In this document: piece by piece, positions 44,421 to 55,799 of the stretch
Layout: each line of letters begins with the position of its first letter
Position numbering within the stretch: position 1 is the stretch's first letter
NCBI GenBank assembly: GCA_003024785.1
Contig: PUQB01000334.1
Location: 1-64,000 of the forward strand
Length of the DNA: 64,000 nt
Reading direction: 5' to 3'
From: Selaginella tamariscina
Taxonomy: Eukaryota > Streptophyta > Lycopodiopsida > Selaginellales > Selaginellaceae
Program-made: the position numbers and the translations under genes
The notes under the pieces: model-generated
Told to the model about the DNA's origin: nothing
The model's database searches: none
Seen by the model: only the letters and a program-made list of their open reading frames with translations

Positions 44421-46150
44421 GAGGAGCACGAAAGTGAGGAGGAGATTCCTCCACTTCAGCAAGCACCTCCGCAGGTACCTAATCCACCGACCCATCAACA
44501 CAATCACGAGAAGTGGGAGAATTAGCTACAAGTCACGAAAGGCAAGAGAAGCTGATGAGTCTTCAACCTCCTTCTTCACCTCCAGGTATCCTCGGGAGCC
44601 CCGGACAGTGCATGAGGCGATGCAATCACAAGAGGCAGCAGAATGGAGGGCTGCCATGGAGGAGGAATATGCTTCTCTCCTCAAGAACCAGGTTTGGGAG
44701 CTTGTTACTCTTCCCCACGGTCGCCGCACTGTAAGTACCAAGTGGCTATTGCTGGATGCACATGGCGAAGTACTCCGATACAAGGCTTGGTTGTTGCACG
44801 AGGATTCTCACAAATCGCTGGAGTTGACTTCTATGAGACGTATTCACCAGTGGTGAAGATGGCTTCCATTCGTCTCATTCTTCGGATAGCAACTAGCTTG
44901 AATCTGGAGGTTCACCAGCTTGATGTAAAGACTGCTTTCCTGTATGGAGAGCTGAAGGAGGAAGTCTACACTACACAGCCTGAGGGATTCGTGGTGCAAG
45001 GACAGGAAAACAAACGTTTGTCGTCTTCGAAAGGCCCTAATGGCTTGAAGCAGTCACCACGAGCCTGGTATGATCATGTAGACAGGTTTCTCACCTCCAT
45101 CGGTTTCCAGAAGTCCACTGCAGATGGAAACGTATATGTCTTTCGCAGGAGTGGACTTTGCATACCTGGCATTATATGTTGATGACAACATCATGGCCAA
45201 GCCAGTTTCGGCTTGTTCAATTCTTTGAACACCAGTTTTGATCTCAGTTTGAGATCTCCGCAGCCGGACCTATGCTATTGTTTGGGCATTCAGGTGTTCC
45301 GGGATAGAGCTGCAGGGGTGATTCAGCTATCTCAAGCACACTATGTGCAAGAGATACTTCAGAAGTACGACATGGCCGACAGCAACCCCTCAGCACCCCC
45401 ATGGACGTACACACAACAGCTTTCAAAAGATCAACAGCCGACGTCTGAGGAGGAGAGACGAGTCATGGCACAGGTTCCTTATAGGCAGATAGTTGGTTGT
45501 TTGTTATATCTAGCCATTTCCACTCGACCAGACTTGGCTTTTGCAGTCGGAGTGGTTTCCAGGTTTGTAGAGAATCCAGGAGAGGCTCATTGGACAGCAG
45601 TCAAACGTATCTTACGATACTTGCGAGGCACAGTCGGGTTTTGTCTCACATATTCAGCTAGTGGGAGCTCTACAGGAGATCACATGGTAATGGATCTAGT
45701 GGGTTTCACAGATTCAGATTGGGCAGGAAACAGGGAGACTAGGAAGTCCACTTCAGGATATGTGTTTCTTCTGGATGATGGGCTTATCAGTTGGATGAGC
45801 AGACTGCAGCGAGTGATTGCACTCTCCTCGATGGAGGCCGAGTACATTTCAGCAACAGAGGCAGCCAAGGAAGCAACATGGTTATGAAGTTGCTAAGGAC
45901 ATGGGAATTTCATTTCCAGGCCGATCACAATTTACTGTGACAGCCATAGCTACTTCAGAGAACCCCAGACATCATGACAAAGTCAAGCATGTCGATGTGA
46001 AGTACCACTTCATCCGACAAGAGGTTCAGCCGGAAATCAAGCTCAAGCATGTCTATATCGAGATGGTTGCAGATATTATGACCAAGGCCTTGAGCAGGGA
46101 TAGTTTCCAGCGACACCGGTCTCGAATGACCATCTTGAACTCTCACGGCT
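44420..46150 (+). pseudogene. Copia reverse transcriptase and RNase H
   Basis: RT starts around 44580 (PRTVHEAMQSQEAAEWRAAM, EEYASLLKNQVWELV) and continues at 44810-45130 (RGFSQIAGVDFYETYSPVV, LEVHQLDVKTAFLYGELKEE, GLKQSPRAWYDHVD). The catalytic YVDD appears at about 45174-45186 as LYVDDNI in a shifted frame. A longer open frame 45213-45887 covers the thumb and RNase H (SQAHYVQEILQKYDM, VGCLLYLAISTRPDLAFAV, FTDSDWAGNRETRKSTSGYV, ALSSMEAEYISATEAAKE). The end (HVDVKYHFIRQEVQ, EMVADIMTKAL) is in another frame. At least five breaks separate these parts. Confidence 0.88.
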
Positions 46151-46159
46151 GAGTGGGAG

Positions 46160-46340
46160 TGTTGAGATATCCAGCGTGGAGTCCAAGCTGGAAGAACAGT
46201 TATATATGGTTTAGGCCATATATAGCTTAGGCCGTATATACTTATGGAGAACTACATATATAGTTATATGTATCTAGAAAATGAAAACATAGGTTAGTTG
46301 ATATTCGGTTTGGCTCGTGATTTAACACCTTTTCACAACA
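46160..46340 (+). repeat. 3' LTR of Copia element
   Basis: A 181-bp LTR with ends TGTTGAGATATCCAGC and TTCACAACA, followed by the target repeat TTTCC. Confidence 0.92.
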
Positions 46341-47778
46341 TTTCCATGCAGCTTGTGGCAAGGTGATAGCAATCTCCCTCCTTCTGCCTCTGTGTGGTGT
46401 AGAGAGCATTAAAGCAACTCCATCCAGTTCAACCAACAGGGAATAGTGAACTGGCTTCCCCAATCCAAACTCGGTCTCAAAGATTGGGAAAGTGTATAAG
46501 CTGGTGCAATACACGTCCGTTCCCTTGTACACGTCGCAGTTGAAGCCGACTTTGAGGCCCTTGTTCATCTGCAGCTGCATCCAGTCTATGGCGGATCTGG
46601 TTGGAGTTTATGTCCTGGCGGATAAGATTTGCAGCGAAGGAAAGGTGATTGGCTTTGATATCACCAGCCAGTGCCGGCAAGCATGCAATATGAACAGCGT
46701 TCCCAAAGCTTCCAGCTGGTATTACTGGATCCCAACGCTTAGGATTGTTCGGAAGCAAATGGGATATACGTACTTGGTCACAGATACTGGATCCCAACGC
46801 TTAGGATTGTTGCGGAAGCAGATGGATATACGTACTTGGTCACAGATTCATCGTCCAGTTGACGTGCTTCGGTCATGCATTTCCACACCAGTGCAGCCAT
46901 TGCCTGAAACGAAGTTGCTTTGCCATAGCTGAAAGGACCGTCTTCAACTTCTTTCACAAGAGAAGCTACCTTATCTTCAGAGATGGTGAAGATGACACGG
47001 TGATATAGTTTCTCATTTATCTTCTTGTAGTTGGTAGTTGCCGAATCCTTAGGAAGGTCGGCAGTAGCATAGTTTCTCGTGCTAGTCTTCACTTGCGGAG
47101 GTTCTCAAGCACCACGCCAAGGTTGAAGATAGGTGGATTTGAGAGAGGTAATCCTCTATGGACTTCAGACCATGATTGCATGAACTGGAATGAGGAGTGA
47201 CCATCCGCCACAGCTTCTGAAGCAGCGTAACCGAGTGCAATGGATCCACAGCTAAACCTTGTTACCTTTTACAGTTGGAGACATTAGCTTTTGGAATACA
47301 GAACGTTATCTGGATCTGGATGAGTGGACTTGTTACACCTTCGGCAATTACGAATTCATCTTGTGGAACCAGCTGGCCTTCAATTTCGCATTTCTGGCAT
47401 TTTCAAGCCTGAGAAGAACGCAACAACAGTCAGTAAAGCTAAATTCCTAAAGCATGAGAGATGAACTAACGCTATATTGGACGAGGAACACAAACCTTGC
47501 TTCCGTGGTGAAGCGGGATTCCATGGTCATTGCAGTTGACGACCACCCGGCCTCCTGCAGCTTGCGCTTCTCCTGCCAATGGATAGAAATGGACGAGAAC
47601 TGAAGACAACGAGTTTTTAAGAGCATCTACAACGTCTTTGAAATCAGTGGGGGAAATGCTGGACTTGTAGTAGTGGACTTGCTTGACATACGTATGTCCA
47701 AAGTCTAGATTGGAAAGCAACCACAGGCAAGGCTGGAAGTGCTGGTGCAACGGTGGTACTTGTCTGCACTTCAACCAT
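46341..47778 (-). pseudogene. BAHD acyltransferase pseudogene 2, 3' end cut by Copia
   Basis: It has the same three-exon plan as copy 1 on the minus strand, with ATG at 47778. Exon 1 lacks about eight bases after VAPALP (frameshift), three bases near DLVGHT and eight near the end of exon 1. Exon 3 shows GYAAS-EAVADGHSS at the HXXXD site (Glu for His) and EFGLGKPVHYS. A 62-bp tandem duplication at 46724-46847 repeats the YPSASATILSV region. The frame ends at LPQAA, where the Copia inserted; only about 13 gene bases lie beyond it at 41813-41825. It is closely related to copies 1 and 3. Confidence 0.9.
46724..46847. repeat. 62-bp tandem duplication inside BAHD pseudogene 2
   Basis: Two consecutive copies start ACTGGATCCCAACGCTTAGG and end TTGGTCACAGAT, differing at a few bases. 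Copies 1 and 3 have a single unit. Confidence 0.9.
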
Positions 47779-47918
47779 ATTTCTGAATAATACAAGCTGA
47801 ATGGATGAATGTGGAACGGTTTTCTCGTGGGGAGACCTTCATCTATTTTAAAGCTTAAGACTTGACTTCAACAATTAGCTGAATAGCCACCCTGGCTTGA
47901 GTTTATCCAGATAAACCA

Positions 47919-48368
47919 GGGCTGGGTCGCAGTGACCCTTAAAACCCTTAACTTACATGTTTAAGGGTTCTGTGGGGGTCACACTGACCCTTAAAATCCT
48001 TAGTGCACCCTGAGAATACATAAAATTAAGGGTATTTTTAAGGGTTTTGTGTGTTGCACCTACCAATCGAAATTAACTTGTGAAATACTATAAAAAATTG
48101 CACTTTTTCCACAGTAGAAAAACAGGTTTTTTAAGCACCCTTCAGAAACATCATTTATTGCTGGCAAGTTTCTTTTATTTTCACAGTGGGCAGTGTCACC
48201 CTTAATATAAATATTTTATATTTTTAAATATTTTATTGCGACATTAAAAATCTTTAAAAATTTAATTATCATTATATTTAAAAGATAAATACGATATTAA
48301 TACTACATCAAAATTTAGGTAATAACCCTTAACTATTCAGGGTTTTAAAGGTCAGTGCGACCCAGCCC
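47919..48368. mobile_element. MITE-like element, 450 bp
   Basis: Terminal inverted repeats of about 30 bp (GGGCTGGGTCGCAGTGACCC on the left; GGGCTGGGTCGCACTGACCT as the complement of the right end) are flanked by CCA on both sides (47916-47918 and 48369-48371). There is no coding capacity, and the interior is AT-rich. It lies upstream of BAHD pseudogene 2. The ends do not match the Harbinger terminal repeats beyond GGGC, so I cannot name the superfamily. Confidence 0.8.
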
Positions 48369-48371
48369 CCA

Positions 48372-49130
48372 GCCTTTAACAATCTAAACATTGTTTAAAG
48401 TTTGATGTGGACATCGTACAAAAAGTCAGCAGCTGCTCGATGCCACGTCGTCCACGAGAATTAATAAGCTACTGTATCAACGATGGCTTATGCGGCAGCT
48501 AGACATAGTAGACTACATCAAAACACGTCTGTATGCGCGCGTGAATTAAGTAATAATAATGTTGAAAGGAACGAGGTTTGAAGTATAAAATAAAAAAGAA
48601 ATTATAGCTTTGTTATAAACTATAATATTTTTATAATATTCAGTAAATACTACACACGTCGTAATATATAAGCGTGCAATTGTGGAATTCCAAATGTGTA
48701 CTTCAGAGAATTTAGTATGGTTTATACTACATCATGGCATCATGATACATCGTGGGCATATACACGTTTATGCAGTCGCATACAGCAATTTTATCTTCAC
48801 CGTTAAATGTAACGTATGGATACTTTTATCTCACCGTTTATACATCTAGGACTAAAAATGTAGTAAATTTGTAATTAATTAATTAATTATATATAAACAT
48901 GTTATTATTTTGAATCTCCTAAAGATGTAATCCTTATGTTAATTTTCGATGGAACAAATAGACGACAAGGTTCTAAAATTCCAGAATGTCCCTATCAACA
49001 AGACAGTTTGGATAATTCAGATTAAAGTTTGCAGCAGTACCATTAGGTTTTGAAGTGATACCAGAGAAGAGGTGAAGATCAAAATTAATGTTTATCATAA
49101 ACCTATTTAATTGAATTGAATTAAGTAACA
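48372..49130. other. AT-rich intergenic stretch
   Basis: No recognised gene or repeat edge. Confidence 0.45.
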
Positions 49131-50587
49131 TCAAAAAAAACAAAATAGCTTTATTAATGTTGGACATGCTAATTCAAGAGTAGCGAACCTCCGGAAGAGA
49201 CTGTTTTCCAGTAGCCTTTCCATGGAAGCTTGTGGCAAGGCGATAGCAATCTCCCCTGCTTCGGCCTCTGTCTGGTGTAGAGAGCATAAAAACAACTCCA
49301 TCACCAAAACACTGGTCAACTGAAAAGTGAACGGGCTTCCCGAATCCCAAACTCGGTCTCATAAAGTGAGAAAGTGTACAAGCTAGTGCAATACACGTCC
49401 GTTCCCTTGTACAAGTCGCAGTTAAAGCCGACTTTGAGGCCCTTGTTCATCTGCAGCTGCATCCAGTCTATGCCGGATCTGATGGTCTCCATGCTGATGG
49501 ATTTTATGTCCCGGTGGATGAGATTTGCAGCGAAGGAGAGGTGATTGGCTTTGATATCACCAGCCAGTGCCGGCAAGCATGCCATATGAACAGCGTTCCC
49601 AAAGCTTCCAGCTGGTATTACTGGGTCCCAACGCTTAGGATTGTTGCGAAAGCTGATGGCATACATGTACTTGGTCACAGATTCATCGTCCAGCTGACGT
49701 GCTTCGGTCATGCACTCCACACCAGTGCAGCCATTGCCTGAAACGAAGTTGCTCTGCCATAGCTGAAAGGACCATCTTCGACTTCTTTCACAAGAGAAGC
49801 TACCTTATCTTCAGAGATGGTAAAGACGACACCAGTTATCTTCTTCTTGTAGTTGATAGTTGCCCAGCCTTCCGCAACAGTATAGTCTCTTGCGGGAATC
49901 TTCACTTGGGGAGGCTTTCTGGACTCAAGGACCACGCCAAGGTTGAAGATAGGTGGATTTGAGAGAGGTAACCCTCTATGGACTTCAGACCACGATTGCA
50001 AGAACTGGAATGAGGAGTGACCATCCGCCACGGTTTCTGAAGCAACGTATCCGAGTGCAATTGATCCACAGCTAAACCTTGTCAACTTTTACAGCTTTTG
50101 GAATACAGAAATGGCAAATGGAGAGAAATGTTACCTGGATCTGGATGAGTGGACTAGTTACACCTTCAGCAATTACGAATTCATCTCGTGGAACCAGCTG
50201 GGCTTCAATTTCGCAGTTCCGGACATTTTCAAGCCTGAGAAGAACGAAACAACAGTCAGATCTACATATATTGGATGAGGAAGAAACCTTGCTTCCGTGG
50301 TAGCTATGTGAAGCGGGATTCCTTGGTCATTGCAGTTGACGACCACCCGACCTCCTGCAGCTTGCGCTTCTCCTGCCAATGGATAGAAATGGACGAGAAC
50401 TGAAGACAATGAGTTTTTAAGAGCATCTACAAGGTTTTGAAATCAGAGGGGGAGATGTTTGACTTGTAGTATTGGACTTGCTTGACATACGCATTTGTAA
50501 TCAAATCTAGATTGGAAAGCAACCACAGGCAAGGCTGGGCAGTTGGAACTGCTGGTACAATGGTGATAGTTGTCTGCACTTCAACAT
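49131..50587 (-). pseudogene. BAHD acyltransferase pseudogene 3
   Basis: A third copy of the same gene. The ATG at 50587 is followed by a one-base loss (ATGTTGAAG against ATGGTTGAAG), and a further base is lost in exon 1 near 50440 (TAG). Exon 2 is in frame here (RLENVRNCEIEAQLVPRDEF), which shows what copies 1 and 2 lost. Exon 3 reads FSCGSIALGYVAS-ETVADGHSS at the HXXXD site, again Glu for His. An extra base in EFGIREARS breaks the DFGWG region near 49345. The last frame ends FRRFATLELACPTLIKL, different from copy 1, with a stop at 49131. Confidence 0.9.
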
Positions 50588-50639
50588 AACTCCGAATAAT
50601 ACAAGCTGAATGGCTGAGTGTTGAATATATGTATGTATA

Positions 50640-51479
50640 TTTGCATGGAACGGTTTTCTCGTGGGGGCCCTCATCTATTTAAAAACTTAAGTTTAGTCCC
50701 CGGTCAAACTCATCAAAATTCCTGATTTTGAAATTTACCACATTGATATTAACAATCACACCACGTCTTTAATTTCTCACATGTGTGAATGCATACGTGA
50801 GTGAATTGAGTAACAATAATGTTAAAATGGTCCGAGGTATAGAGTATAAAATAAAGAAGAAAAGAATGGCTGATTGTTGTATATATGTAAACGCATACGT
50901 TTCTGGACCTACTTTAATAAAAAGGGAAAATTACATTTATACTTTAAAATTTAACGTATATACCCTTACAAGTTTTATATTTACTATATACTCTTTAAAC
51001 TTCACTTTAAAACTTTATGAATTTTAAAAGTAAAAATTAAAAAACATTTTAAAAAATCAATAAAAATTTATAATTAATTATATTTTATCATTTTTAAGTC
51101 CAAAATACAACTATAAAACATATATATCACAGTACAATATAATTATTTTTAAAAATGTTACATTTTTATTATGATAATTTTTGACATTTAACACTTAATA
51201 AATTTTAATTATTTATGAATTAAAAATATATTAATTAATATTTTTATTTTAAAAATTAAAATATTATGATTAAAATTTCCAAGGGTATATATGTAAATTT
51301 ACAATTTTAAAAGGATATATACGGGAATGTAAAACTTATAAGAATATATATGTAAATATGATAAATTTCAGGTAATTTTCTTTAAAATAAATTTGTTTCA
51401 CAAATAGTTGATATCTAAATATATAATATAGCCATCGTGGCTAAACAACGCGTCTGTAACTATTGAATGTCAACCAAAT
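50640..51479. other. 5' flank of BAHD copy 3 and AT-rich spacer
   Basis: 50640-50800 is the inverted match of 27260-27480, the flank upstream of BAHD copy 1, so the promoter-side DNA was copied with the gene. The rest is AT-rich without features. Confidence 0.55.
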
Positions 51480-51745
51480 GATACTTTAATTTTTAAGTAC
51501 TGGTCGCCTCCGTTTACCTGCACAATCTCCGTGTGCACGCTGCCCTGTAGGCAACGCTGTTGCCACACCGTAAGCGTTAGTTTATATATGTATATTCTCT
51601 ATATATAATTATATTTATATGGTGTGTTAAACAAACTAATATCTATATCTATATATATATATATAATTTATTTGATTAGAGCCTTTAAGATTCCAGTGTC
51701 GAAAATCATCCACACCGTTGGTCCACACTATCGTAAATTTTGGTC
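51480..51745 (+). pseudogene. Macro-domain gene, exons 2-3 (copy V)
   Basis: 51508-51571 reads RLPAQSPCARCPVGNAVATP and ends at a GTAAGC donor. After a short intron, 51681-51745 reads AFKIPVSKIIHTVGPHYRKF, the conserved HTVGP strand of macro domains. These exons are in frame, unlike copy Z. Exon 1 and exons 4-6 are absent; DNA matching intron 3 continues to about 52330. Confidence 0.7.
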
Positions 51746-52526
51746 ACTTAATCTATAAAATCAAGCTTAAAAAACTTTGTAATATTAAAAATTAAGTTAT
51801 GTATAATAAGATGAAGTTTAAATATTTAACTATATATAGACATAAATTTGTTATTTTATGTATAGTGCGTGTCCGTTGCTAATTAATATATGTTAAAAGC
51901 AACGACATCAAAGCAAACTTTCTATGTGAAACTATTTGCTTAATTATATAAGAGCAAACATGTGAGTAAACTTATTTTACTTTAAACAATATTTTTTAAG
52001 TTAATTTATTTTACTTTGAACAAGTAATTTTGAACAACTTTCACTGATGTGATTATATCTTAAATTAAATTAAATTAAACTTTAATTAGTTTCTGACCAC
52101 ATTCAGTTAACATGCTGGTGTCATTATATCTTGAATAAATTTAATTAAATTTTAATTTAATTAATTTTGTGACCACATTCAGTTAACATGCCGGTTTTAT
52201 TGTATGCCACTTGATACGTGACATGTTTAATCTGACATCCCATGTGTTACCACACGATAAGCCATTTTTTAATACGTGTTTGATGTGACGCTCTAAGTTA
52301 ATTTAGGTTTTTATACCGTCTTTATATTACATTTATTTTAATATATTCACGACGCTCACACATGTATATTAACAGTTTAATAATTTAAAGAATAATCTGT
52401 ATATTAGCAATTGTAAATTTATAAGTTTTAATGCTTAGCATTATTTACATCAATTTAACTAGTTAAATTAATTCTTTTTATAAAGTTAATTAATTTATTA
52501 AAATCGAAAAAAGATTTTTAATTCTT

Positions 52527-52606
52527 ACTTACAGCCATCTACACCACCACCGAGCATGCCCTCGTTCGCCGCATTCACGATGGCGTCCATTTGGCCGTTG
52601 ATTTGC
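52527..52606 (-). pseudogene. Macro-domain gene, exon 1 part (copy W)
   Basis: The minus strand reads RQINGQMDAIVNAANEGMLG, then GGVDG and a GTAAGT donor. NAAN is the ADP-ribose-binding loop of macro domains. The upstream part of the exon is missing at 52607, where the shared TOR/macro spacer (52640-52900) begins in the same orientation. Confidence 0.75.
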
Positions 52607-53040
52607 CGTTAAATCAGCTACTATATTAATCACATACACTTGCATATCCGTGCATATACATATATAGATTGCAAAGGCACTCGTACATACAAGTCTAAGT
52701 AAGGAAATGAATGCTATATATACATCGACATACATAGAACAAAATATACCCCTCTTATTTAGTTTAATAATGTATTTAAGTTTGTACGCCTTCTTTTATT
52801 TACTTACGTTTATATTAAATATTTAATTGGTAGGTCCGTGTTTTTTATAACATAGACATAATTAAGTCAACTTGCTGTATTGTAGTACAAAATATTTTTA
52901 TTTTACTCAAGTTATGTGAAATAAATAATTATTAAAAGTGGAAAATTCTGAAAAGTTAATATGCTTTACAAGCATATTGAGTGTGTTATATTATACATAG
53001 ATTGTCAGATGTACTTAACTAAGCATTTTTTAATGTTCAG

Positions 53041-53196
53041 CAGGCTGTTGGACAACTTGGAGATGCAAATGCAAATGAGGTGTTGAACGATCGTGCACTA
53101 TCTGTAATGGGGAGAACGAGCGATAAGTTAACTGGGCGTGATTTCTCATCTGGGAGTGCTTCACATCAAGTCCAGGTTCAGAAGTTAATTGCTCAG
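53041..53196 (+). pseudogene. TOR kinase C-terminal exon (copy Y)
   Basis: An acceptor TTCAG precedes 52 open codons that read QAVGQLGDANANEVLNDRAL, SVMGRTSDKLTGRDFSS and HQVQVQKLIAQ. This matches the region between the kinase domain and the FATC end of plant TOR. The donor is CAG|GCAAGT, a GC-type 5' splice site. The intron is shared with copy X. The acceptor of the last exon (53575) is kept, but WCPFW and the stop are deleted (GTGGTGAATATA). Confidence 0.8.
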
Positions 53197-54283
53197 GCAA
53201 GTTATACTGTAAATCTTAGTAATTCAATGTAATCTGTACTATACTTATGTTCTAACATGCATCTCGTTAAGTATGACTTATTAATTAATGTGCCTCATGC
53301 ACGTTAAACACACACACACACAGATATAAATAGATAGATTGATAGAGATATATGTATGTGTATCTCTTATTAAATACACAAAGTGTTAAATATGTATAAT
53401 ATACTTCCCTTTGTAGGCATCAACATAATTTCCTTTGATAGATACGTTTTCAGATGTATACATACTAGTTTCTTCGATATTTAAAACAGGCCAACAATAT
53501 CAAGAACATATTCACAGAGCATATAGTAGATTAACTTAATAATATATTTAGTTTTTTTTTTTTCTTTTTTCCAGGTGGTGAATATATTTTGTACAGAGTT
53601 AGAATAAGCATAGGCGGATCATGTACGATGTATATATATACACACGCACGAGCAGATTATTATATATGGTTTTTGTACGAGTTTTCAACAAATCTACTCT
53701 CTCTCTCTCTACAGTTAAAGACACGTCGATATTAAACCAATGTATTTATATAAAACAATTTCCTTAGTCTAAATAATGACGCATTTTCCTTTAAACGCCT
53801 GAGAAAATTACTTTAAATTTAATATGAAATTTAGAGAAACTCATGGATTATTTTATGTTTTATACTAAAATATATAATACTATTTTCATTATGTATAATG
53901 TATTCAGTCACGAGTACACTGCAGTTTCTTCTCTCTCATCGTGAGGATTATAAATTATATAACTCATTTCGTAGATGTTTTAAGAATTCTCATTGCGATC
54001 AAATAATACATTTCGTTACACTCACATGTAATATAGACTACTACTCATAAAAAATATGAGTAATACCAATATATATACAATATATCCTTTTTCTACTTTA
54101 TCATTTATATTTACATGTCCCATCTCTTGTTATTGTAATCGTTCTGTATTCTTATGTGTTTATTACCAAACTAAGTATTGCTATAATTATCTCTCATAAT
54201 TGACAAGTCTACATCAAATTTAAAATATTCCTAAATATTTTAATAAATTATTACAATAATCACGTGAACTACAATGCTTAATA
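53197..54283. other. TOR-Y intron, 3' flank and AT-rich spacer
   Basis: 53197-53575 is intron homologous to copy X without the LTR nest. 53600-53800 matches 25700-25910. Beyond 53803 I recognise nothing. Confidence 0.55.
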
Positions 54284-55778
54284 TTAAGCTCTGAAACAAG
54301 TGAGTGATGACAAAATATTCCTTTTCTTCCTTCTGTCTTCCATAGTAGCTGCTTCTTCAACATACTTACATAATTCTGCAGCTTCTACTTGTTGTAGCCA
54401 TGCATCTAGAACTGTTTCCTCAAACAGAAGGAAATGTATCTATAGAACAATAATTAATTAATATTAATAATATAATTAACTTGATTATTTATGATTAATA
54501 AAATAGTACTACTATATTATTATTAACAAAGAAAGAATCTTCTATTGTAAAATTTGAATAGTGTATTTACCTCAGACAGTCCCTCACACTCTTCCTTACA
54601 CACGGAGAGAGCAACTTCGGCAGCCTTCGTGATCGAAAGCTGGATTAACTTGGATAGATTAATTTAGTTTCATAATAATTAAACTGTATTTACCTGTAAA
54701 TACCACAAGAAATAGCTGGGAATGCAATATGTGTGATGCCTTCACTCCGAGCTAGCAACAAGCAGTTCCTAAATAGGATTAACATCAACAGTTACTAATT
54801 TATTATATAACGATATATTAATTATACTTGATGTTATTAAATTATTTGTAGCTAATTAAATTTAAAAACCTAAATTAATTTAAATATCTTTGAATCTAGA
54901 CTAAGCAAATATATTCTAATTTCACATAAGTTGCCTTGATGCAAATTTGACTTGCATTGTTATTGACATAAATTAATTAGCAACGTACATGCGTGAGTAT
55001 ACATAAAATAATAAATATTTGTTTATGTCGTTGTGTATAGTTAAATATTTAAACTTTAATTTAATTTTTAATATGATAAAGTTTTGAAGCTTGATTTTAT
55101 AGATTAAGTACCTGTATGCAGATTTAAGAAGTTTAATAGCTTCTTGAGGTTTAAATTACGATAGTCTGGACCAACGGTGTGGATGATTTTGGACACTGGA
55201 TTTTAAAAGCTCTACAAAATTTAAGTTAAGTCAAAGTAAAAGATCAATATACATTAATAAAAATTAAAATATATATATTATACAGATTATACATATTATA
55301 TTATCCATATATTACATTATACATATTTATACTATACAAAGAATATACATATATTAACTAACGCTTACGGTGTGCAACAGCGTTGCCTACAGGCAGCGTG
55401 CAGATGAAGATTGTGCAGGTAAACGGAGGCAATATTGTAATAATTCATCACCAGCTGCATCATGAATACCTATATATAAATCATAACAAATTAAAATTTA
55501 TAATTATAAATTATAAATCATAAACATCGAACAAAAGGAAAGTTTCAATCCTTATGATTAATTACATCAATTCATAAATTAATTAATAATTAATTAGCAT
55601 TAATAAAAGCATTAAAAAAATTTAATTCTTACTTACATCCATCTACACCACTGCCACCGAGCATGCCCTCGTTCGCCGCATTCACGATGGCATCCGTTTG
55701 GCCGTTGATTTGCCACTTTGTGATGTCTCCTTGTCGGATAACCAGCTTGCATTTCTCACCAATCTTATAACTAGGCAT
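54284..55778 (-). pseudogene. Macro-domain protein gene, six exons (copy Z)
   Basis: This is the most complete copy. Minus-strand exons: 55637-55778 (MPSYKIGEKCKLVIRQGDIT, DAIVNAANEGMLGGSG), 55369-55469 (IHDAAGDELLQYCLRLPAQ), 55112-55211 (SKIIHTVGPDYR, EAIKLLKSAYR), 54694-54768 (NCLLLARSEGITHIAFPAIS), 54571-54639 (KAAEVALSVCKEECEGLSE) and 54284-54439 (IHFLLFEETVLDAWLQQVEA, stop TAA). This is a stand-alone macro domain of the ADP-ribose-binding or hydrolysing type with about 215 residues. Single-base losses in exons 2, 3 and 5 break the frame, so it is probably dead. All introns have GT-AG ends. Confidence 0.82.
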
Positions 55779-55799
55779 TATGCCATTAAAACCGCAACC

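Larger units (their letters stand above)
41826..46340 (+). mobile_element. Ty1/Copia retrotransposon, full-length structure, coding decayed
   Basis: The element runs 4515 bp from LTR to LTR with a perfect target repeat TTTCC (41821-41825, 46341-46345), a primer-binding site, gag, protease, integrase, RT and RNase H in Copia order, and a purine tract (GAGTGGGAG at 46151-46159). The LTRs differ by scattered changes and one gap of about 17 bases, so the copy is of moderate age. Several frameshifts in gag and pol show that it is inactive. It inserted in the 3' end of BAHD pseudogene 2: the gene bases CAATAGCCTTTCC lie on its left and the rest on its right. Confidence 0.93.
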
